DNA of 64,000 nt from Populus alba. Lineage: Eukaryota > Streptophyta > Magnoliopsida > Malpighiales > Salicaceae. The notes beneath the pieces were generated by a model that did not search any database, had not been told where the DNA came from, and saw only the letters and a list, made by a program, of their open reading frames with translations. The number at the start of each line of letters is the position of its first letter. Positions within the stretch are counted from its first letter, which is position 1. The position numbers and the translations under genes were made by a program. Where the stretch lies: assembly GCF_005239225.2 (NCBI RefSeq), contig NC_133293.1, positions 4,030,001 through 4,094,000 on the forward strand. The letters run 5' to 3'. Below are positions 58,393-64,000 of the stretch, in pieces.

Positions 58393-59216
58393 TTGAGCCC
58401 ATGCTTCAATCCGCTTTAATCTACATTGATGATGTGTTACTTTTCTCACAAGATGAGAAGTCATATACTACTTTATTAAAGCAATTTGGAGATATTGTTC
58501 GCCATCATGGTATCATGCTTTCTGAAAGCAAGATGCTCATCTGTCAATAGAAAATAAAGTTTACTAGTATGATCTTCAAAGATGGTCTTTATATATCTGG
58601 CACCTATATTGCTGAAGAACTTTAAAAGTTTTCAGATAGCTCATTCACAAGAAAGCAAGTTCAACAGTTTTTGAAAATTGTTCAATATCTTAGAAATTTT
58701 ATCCCAAGAGTTGTAAAGATGACAATGCCACTTCAACTCATGCTAAAGAAAGATGTTGCTCCTTGGATAAAAAATCAGACTCAAGCTGTCAAACAATTAA
58801 AGACAACCACAAAAAAATTACCTATTTTAGTCATTTCATCAACAGGACAACGCATACTCTAAATTGATTTAAGTGACCAGTTAGGGAGTGTTGTACTCCT
58901 CGAAGACAAAGATGGCTACCACAATAAATGTGGCTATAAAAGTGGGTTTTTCAAAGAGTCAGAAATCTACTACCAATATACTTTCAAGGAAATCTTAGCT
59001 GTAAAGTATGGCATCCAAAAGTTTGAGTTTTACCTGGCAGCTTATCACTTCACAATTGTCATGGATTGTTCCTCATTTCCAAAAATGTTACAGTTTAAGC
59101 GAAAGATGCTTTCTCATCCACAACTTTTGCGATTAGCTAAGTGGTTTTCCAAGTACACCTTCATCGTTGAGCATATAAAAGACAAGAAGAACTTGATCCC
59201 AGACATGCTTGCCTGA
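58303..59216 (+). pseudogene. Pararetrovirus reverse transcriptase / RNase H region, broken
   Basis: One frame reads RT motifs (YQWRVMLFG; ALIYIDDVLLFSQD with the YIDD box at 58422-58433), then the RT connection and an RNase H-like part (VEHIKDKKNLIPDML) to a TGA at 59214. In-frame stops at 58548, 58623 and 58860 break it. The style of the RT and the two-region layout fit endogenous caulimovirids found in many dicot genomes; the exact genus (a Florendovirus-like group is likely) is inference. No N-terminal movement or coat protein region is present in the window. Confidence 0.88.
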
Positions 59217-59279
59217 CCACCCAAATTACAAACATTACTCCCATTGATTCTTATGGCTTCCTCCTCCACCTGAAACATA

Positions 59280-60240
59280 ATTCCCAGCAAATGAATTACC
59301 TCCTCTTGCTCAAGATATTGTTCTTAATAACACCCTTGATCTTTAGGCAAAAGGTAAACTTTTAGCCTTCAAGACCACCTTCTTTTCAACTATGATATGA
59401 ATTCCTTTTGTTTTCAAAGTTTAAACATCCATCCCAAATACCTTTTTATTCACCTTTTCACATTCAAACCTGCTGCATTATTCCCCAAAGAACTCTACTT
59501 TTTCTTATGGTATTTCTGTCACCTATATCATATCGCTATCGAGTTTTCCACTGATTTCTTTATCTCCAGATTTCTCAGACCATCTTGGCCGGTAGACCTT
59601 TAGAACTATTCTCGAAAGTTCCTCGTATGGTTTTACAACCCCACACAATGGATCTCTCTTCTCCAACAGGAAAAATTCAAATGGCCTAATGCATAAACCT
59701 GTTGGATTGAAGTACACTGCAATATACTTTGCAACAAATCTGTTAAGCAAGCTTTTGCCTATTTGTTCTCTGTTTTCCTATTCCACATGCCCTTCAAAGC
59801 CTCAGCAGACAATTTGGTTATGAGTTTTCCCCGGCTGCAGTATATAACACCCATCAATACTTCCTATATGACAACCCCTTAACTAACCTCTAAGACATTA
59901 GGGCATTGCAAAAAACAATATGCCTTAAGAACAACATTATTCCTGATGAAATATGACCTAAAGGAATAGATCCAGATGAAGAAATTGACTATGATCTGCT
60001 TGATCCTCAATATTATGCTCTTCCTCATGACTTGAAGATGTAGTACCGCAACAAAAAACTCCAACATATAATTTTGGGAATACTAAAACTTCTAGAACCC
60101 TATGAGATGGACATGCTTGCTGAAGAGACTATGTGTTGGCCCTACAAGTCCAAACTATTCATGGGCAGGATGACCTTTCAGATCAGAATCTCTCTTCATA
60201 TCATGAACCTATTGTTTGCAGATATTAATGTCTTGTACTA
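59280..60240 (+). pseudogene. Second decayed pararetrovirus coding region
   Basis: Fragments such as IAIEFSTDFFISRFLRPSWP (59529-59588) and, in other frames, NPTQWISLLQQEKFKWPN (about 59639-59692) lie between the RNase H stop and the promoter. They look like one former frame broken by several stops and shifts. Function is unknown to me; in some endogenous caulimovirids a second frame lies downstream of the polymerase. Confidence 0.55.
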
Positions 60241-60319
60241 GTTTGTCATTTCTGTTTAGTGTTTGCCACGTCATAAGTTATTTAAAATAAGTGTCATGTG
60301 AGTGTGCTTTAGTTAGTGC

Positions 60320-60372
60320 TTGTTGATGTAATAAGTGATGTAAGCAAAAGCCTTTAAGTAGTATATATAGAG
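60320..60372 (+). promoter_or_regulatory. Pararetrovirus-type promoter: paired TGATGTAA motifs and TATA box
   Basis: TTGATGTAA (60323-60331) and TGATGTAA (60336-60343) resemble the tandem TGACG-type as-1 element of caulimovirid promoters. TATATATAGAGG follows at about 60362-60373. The left arm has the inverse TATA at about 56200. Activity cannot be judged from sequence. Confidence 0.55.
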
Positions 60373-60617
60373 GCTGTGTGTAATGTTTTAAGGTAGAACC
60401 TTAGGGGGGTAGAACTCAAAGGAGAAGTCTCTTAAATAAAAAAATGTGCCTTCCTAATTCTCTATCTTTCAAGTCCCTTCTCCCCTTGCACAATACCTTA
60501 AAGTGAATTAAAAGCTTTTGTTATCATCTGAAGAGACATGACACTCTAGTGAGTAACTGTTAAGTGCCCAGAGAGGTGGCCGTGTCGGTACTCTTTTAGA
60601 GTATATGTCTATGCATC

Positions 60618-60634
60618 CTTGGTATTAGAGCCCA
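60618..60634 (+). promoter_or_regulatory. Primer-binding-site-like word for initiator tRNA-Met
   Basis: CTTGGTATTAGAGCCC differs by one base from the usual TTGGTATCAGAGCCC. Its place about 250 bp past the TATA box is right for the minus-strand primer site of a caulimovirid. It lies outside the inverted repeat, so only the right copy has it. Confidence 0.6.
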
Positions 60635-61931
60635 ATTGGTAATTAATTACCAACTTGAGCCGTGTTATTATCTTGACACTTGATCCATAACCTTGTTAAT
60701 TCGATAACACGCAAATCAAAGATTTATTATATATAAAAATAATAAAACATGCCATTTTTATTAAAAAAAAATTAATCAAAATAATATAATAATCCAAATC
60801 CGCAATAAAGGGAGTGTTTCGGGTTTTAAGTTTCTAGTAGTAGTGGTTTGAGATTGCATAAATACATCAATGATGATGAACACCGACGACCTTAAGTTCT
60901 AGCGTTTAAAGCATCGTAATACATCGCAACGAGAAGACTTTAAACAGACAAGATACTAATAGCAAAAAGCTGCATCGATTCTAATCAAACGACTGTCATC
61001 CTAGCTGCGACGAAGGGACTTTGGCAGCTGTAGTCCACGATGATTCCAAAAGTTCTAAAAGTTGCAGCGAGCTACATGGTAGTGAGCAAAACGTGGTTGA
61101 CGTGCAGATTCCTAGTTATTCATTCCATCTGCAACAGGAAGGAAGAAAAAAGTGTTTTGTATCGATGAAAGGATAAACATACCACCTCAATACGCAAATC
61201 GAACCAGCCTGAAGTGTGCAATCAAAAAGTAGGAAAGGCATGATGACAATTAAAGGAAATCATGTTGCAGACATAAATTTTTGTATTTGTGGCATGCTCT
61301 GGAAGGTGTAGATTGGTCCTGGAACATTGCAGACCATGGTGCCTTCATATTGCAAATATGGCAACTGCATTCGGGCACAGGCTATGCAAGCAAAACCTTA
61401 TTTAAAGACTGCTGAACCGACTACGACTAAGATATGAAACTTTCCGGCATTGTAACTGGATTTGTAGCTGCCAAAGAGGTTCTTTATCTGTTCTGAACTC
61501 ACTGCAAAGAGAGGTAGTTCAATTTTGTTTTTGGTCTGTGCCAACCTTAATCTATGTCAACTTCTGAGGAGATGCACACTGGCCTCTGTTTTGTTATAAA
61601 AAAACAAAGTTTAGAAGCAGCAATGATCAATCGCTTTTGATCTAATCAGGCAACCTGTAAGCATCCACTGAACACTAAAGCAAATGGCAAATGGAGGTGG
61701 CAAAAGCAAGTGTAGCTAACTGTAATGGAATAGTTCAAGACCAAACTATTATCAGTTCTGTAAACAGGATGTATTTAGTAACCTTGGACCATGGAACCAT
61801 TTTTTTCAATGTAGACAAACGCATTGCAGCAGTAGTCCTAGGAAAAACTGAACCTAATATCTTTAGAGAATTGGTGCCAGGAGTCGCAGAGGCAAAATAG
61901 AAGACAATTAGGGTATGTGAGGAGAGCCAAC
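60635..61931. other. Spacer without recognised gene
   Basis: The first 100-200 bp may be pararetroviral leader. An open plus frame of 69 aa (61691-61900) is unrecognised. Nothing else is supported. Confidence 0.35.
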
Positions 61932-62034
61932 CTATTTCTTGGAAGAATTCGAGGCACTTTTCTTCGGTGTAGGGGCGTTGTCTTCTCTCTGTATCTAGCG
62001 TAACCTGTCCATCAGCGTGCAGAGGCGGGCTGAA
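61932..62034 (-). other. Possible orphan exon of an unidentified gene
   Basis: On the minus strand a stop-free stretch of 34 codons plus one base, starting FSPPLHADGQVTLDTERRQR and ending EEKCLEFFQEI, is bounded by an acceptor AACATAG and a donor ATAG|GTTGGC. Composition is much less AT-rich than its flanks and looks protein-like. No neighbouring exon could be linked to it, so it may be a relic. I do not recognise the family. Confidence 0.3.
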
Positions 62035-62745
62035 CTATGTTATTTAGTGCATGGAGAAGAATCAAGAAATAAGCTGATCATTTGCACATCTTTGATAGCA
62101 GTAAAGAAGTGCAAAAATCGCTAAACAGGTTTCTTATTTGTATGGCATGAGGCATTGAAAACAATCTGAGTTTTTCTACAACAATCTTTTATTTTGATAA
62201 GTTGAATGACCCGAGGCAATCCAGGTATAATTACCATTTTTAAAGTACGTGCTTTGGCAAGATGATTAGATCAATCCATTATCAGATTTCAAGAGAACTT
62301 CAAAAACAAAGCTGAGGTCCGACCTCAATCCTTAACAACATCAGTGTTGCAACAATGGCCGAAGTCGCAAGCACTGATCTGAGGACCCTTTTGGACTACT
62401 TGCTAATCCATACAACTATGATGCTCTTTTTGTTGTCTCTATAGGCTCTCGGAACGGCGTTCCAAATTGTCCAAAGGTTTGCAGCGACTAACTAAAGGAA
62501 AACCAATTCTATAATTCTTTTGTTACGAAGAGAGCTACTAATTTCAAATAATTTAATAGAAATAATAATGTTAAGCATAATAAGAACATTAATTAAAGGC
62601 ATTCTATCATGAGTTTCAGCTTCGTTTTATCAAATTTAAAACAACAGTTGTCAATCTTATATCCTGACTTCCTAACAACTAGCTATATTATCTTACAATT
62701 ACACAAACACATATCTTAAGTTTATATCTATATGATAGAATTAAT
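62035..62745. other. Spacer without recognised gene
   Basis: No coding frame supported; 62520-62745 is likely part of the adjoining LTR-like sequence. Confidence 0.35.
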
Positions 62746-63004
62746 TTAAGGAGAAAGAAGAAGGAAGGAAGACAGGGGAGGGAATCGTGATAATTGGGTT
62801 AATTTTCTGTATATTTCTATTAAATTACTAATTGGCATTTATAGCCATACATAACAGGAATTAAGATAACAGAATTAACAAACAGAATGACAAACAATTT
62901 ACAAGGAATTACACCACTATTCTATTATTACAGACCACGTTGTTCATTCTATAGTAATGCATGAACTATATGTCCCTGTATGAACTAACATTTCTGTGTC
63001 AACA
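62746..63004 (-). mobile_element. Copia-like LTR segment, minus orientation
   Basis: On the minus strand a TGTTGACACAG start at 63004 is followed by a TATA box GGCTATAAATGCC (about 62833-62845), AATTAGTAATTTAATAGAAATAT-like poly(A)-signal DNA and a CT-rich leader (CCTCCCCTGTCTTCC). This is the usual layout of short plant copia LTRs. The 3' end of the LTR and a primer site were not found, and the region beyond 62746 may still belong to it. Confidence 0.45.
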
Positions 63005-63326
63005 CTCTGGACGTGAACTCCCTGCATGAATTCATGTTCTTGTATCCATGTTTTGGAGAAGTTGGCCACGTTGATGACTCGCCGCGTTTGTGTCCATATT
63101 ACTATATTGATCAAAGAGGAATTCGAGAACTTGTGCGCTGTATATAGACGAAGCTTTAAGAACCCAGCTGCTGGCATCAATGGAAAAGTCAGGGAAGTTC
63201 AAAAGCAAATGCAACGAACAGGACATCCTAGAGGTGTAAACTGAGACAACACTCTCGATCCGAAGCAAACATGGGATATCCAAGGTATCGCATTTCTGGA
63301 CAACAGGTAAGCATAAACTGGCCAAC

Positions 63327-63509
63327 CCAAGTTGTCCCCAAGGGGTGTAGCGTGGTGGCAAAGGGCTTGAGATCTGCATAACAAGTCTTGAGTTCGAGTC
63401 AGGACGTGCACTTCTTGTAAGAGCCTGGAACAGCCGGGGTTTTACTCGCTTATTTGGGCCCACAAAGTGCGCTTTGTGGAGGGTGGGGTTTCCTCGAATC
63501 CAAAAAAAA
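63327..63509 (+). mobile_element. tRNA-derived SINE (183 bp) with 14-bp target duplication ATAAACTGGCCAAC
   Basis: ATAAACTGGCCAAC lies at 63313-63326 and at 63510-63523. The element has an A box TAGCGTGGTGGCAAAGG (63348-63364), a B box GAGTTCGAGTC (63390-63400) and ends CTCGAATCC followed by an A run. Perfect 14-bp duplication and an intact B box point to a fairly young insertion. Its body differs from that of the SINE at 44967. Confidence 0.92.
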
Positions 63510-63523
63510 ATAAACTGGCCAAC

Positions 63524-64000
63524 AAATCTGGGAAAGCTACAGTATAAGCTAAGAAAGGAAAAGTGTAGTTTTTTCTGGTTCAACAGTAACTGATATATGC
63601 CATCATGTCTTTTTTCTCTGCGTGGTTCCCAACGAAACCAGGAGGACAAAGGACAATGATCATGTGTGGGCAATGAGGCACAGACCTCTCACGAAGGTTA
63701 ACAAAACAAAACTTTTGGGCACGCAATTGCAACAAGGTGAAAAAGATGAGTCCATGAAACGGACAGTGGGGAACAAATAAAAAAAAAACTGCAAAGCAGC
63801 AGCTACATTTCAGAACTAGGAGTCCCAACTAAATGAAAAGGCACCAACATGTTCATTGATCTTTAATAAAAAATAAAAGAAAGGGAATAGAATACGTACC
63901 AGGCTGAGTAGACAGAAGGCTGGTTAGCAGACCAAGAACAACAGCACCCTTTTTTTATCCCTGCACGAGGTGTCCATGAAAAAGCAAGCGTAGAAGTGAG
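63524..64000. other. Right-edge sequence, no gene established
   Basis: At the very edge the minus strand has about 36 stop-free codons (from 64000 to about 63900) before a donor-like CAGCCTG|GTACGT. It could be an exon of a gene that continues outside the window; evidence is too thin to call it. Confidence 0.3.

Larger units (their letters stand above)
58393..60577 (+). mobile_element. Endogenous pararetrovirus remnant, right arm of inverted repeat
   Basis: Mirror of 55994-58177 at high identity over about 2.18 kb. It runs RT/RNase H (to 59216), a second decayed coding region (about 59280-60240, with the WYF-rich phrase TFFLWYFCHLYHIAIEFSTDF on the plus strand split across positions 59490-59550), then the promoter and leader. 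A primer-site-like word follows outside the arm at 60620. The order coding region, TATA, primer site is that of a caulimovirid genome junction. Confidence 0.85.

Noticed and set aside
63348..63400. Genuine tRNA gene at the A/B boxes
   Set aside because: A and B boxes belong to a SINE with target duplications; no full tRNA fold is seen.

Overview
The window is nuclear DNA from a dicot plant. The intron-containing genes, AT-rich repeat-filled spacers, plant-type LTR/TRIM/SINE/hAT elements and caulimovirid remnants all point that way. The mix of repeats looks like a woody Salicaceae genome (Populus or Salix); that is an impression from family resemblance and is not proven by anything in the window.

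Five genes look intact. (1) TON2/FASS, a PP2A B''-type regulatory subunit, minus strand, 7960-13056, 12 exons, 476 aa. (2) ObgC, a chloroplast Obg GTPase, plus strand, 16947-21401, 6 exons, 666 aa. (3) A five-finger CCCH zinc-finger protein, minus strand, 25622-30672, 7 exons, 472 aa. (4) A single-exon mTERF-family organelle protein, minus strand, 46374-47507, 377 aa. (5) A nuclear-encoded mitochondrial ribosomal protein uL14 (HUELLENLOS-type), plus strand, 49907-51804, 3 exons, 161 aa. Exon joins were worked out by hand; in every multi-exon gene the exon lengths sum to a whole number of codons. TON2, ObgC and the CCCH gene are, as I recall, close neighbours on Arabidopsis chromosome 5 as well, so this is probably an old conserved block stretched here by transposons.

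Region by region: 1-2445 holds Ty3/gypsy remnants and a miniature LTR element (TRIM) that splits a TIME FOR COFFEE-like pseudogene (1097-3352). A broken PTI1-like kinase lies at 3763-4280. A MITE (5124-5530) and a gypsy-type LTR (6073-6813) precede TON2. The TON2-ObgC spacer carries a 1,084-bp non-autonomous hAT element with a perfect 8-bp target duplication and runs of G. From 31 to 45 kb there are no intact genes: a tandem repeat of about 150 bp, a long inverted repeat, an LTR-like block and two related 36-37-bp minisatellites. At 44.9-45.2 kb a SINE interrupts a broken copy of the neighbouring mTERF gene. After uL14 come three tandem copies of a unit of about 610 bp. Next is a very large inverted repeat (arms about 2.18 kb, loop about 215 bp) made of two opposed copies of a decayed endogenous pararetrovirus (55994-60577). 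The right end has a copia-like LTR, a second SINE with a 14-bp target duplication, and a possible orphan exon.

The most notable structures are the pararetrovirus foldback, which could give a long double-stranded RNA if transcribed through, the twin hairpin-forming minisatellites, the TRIM with a 44-bp interior, and two non-canonical GC-AG introns in TON2.
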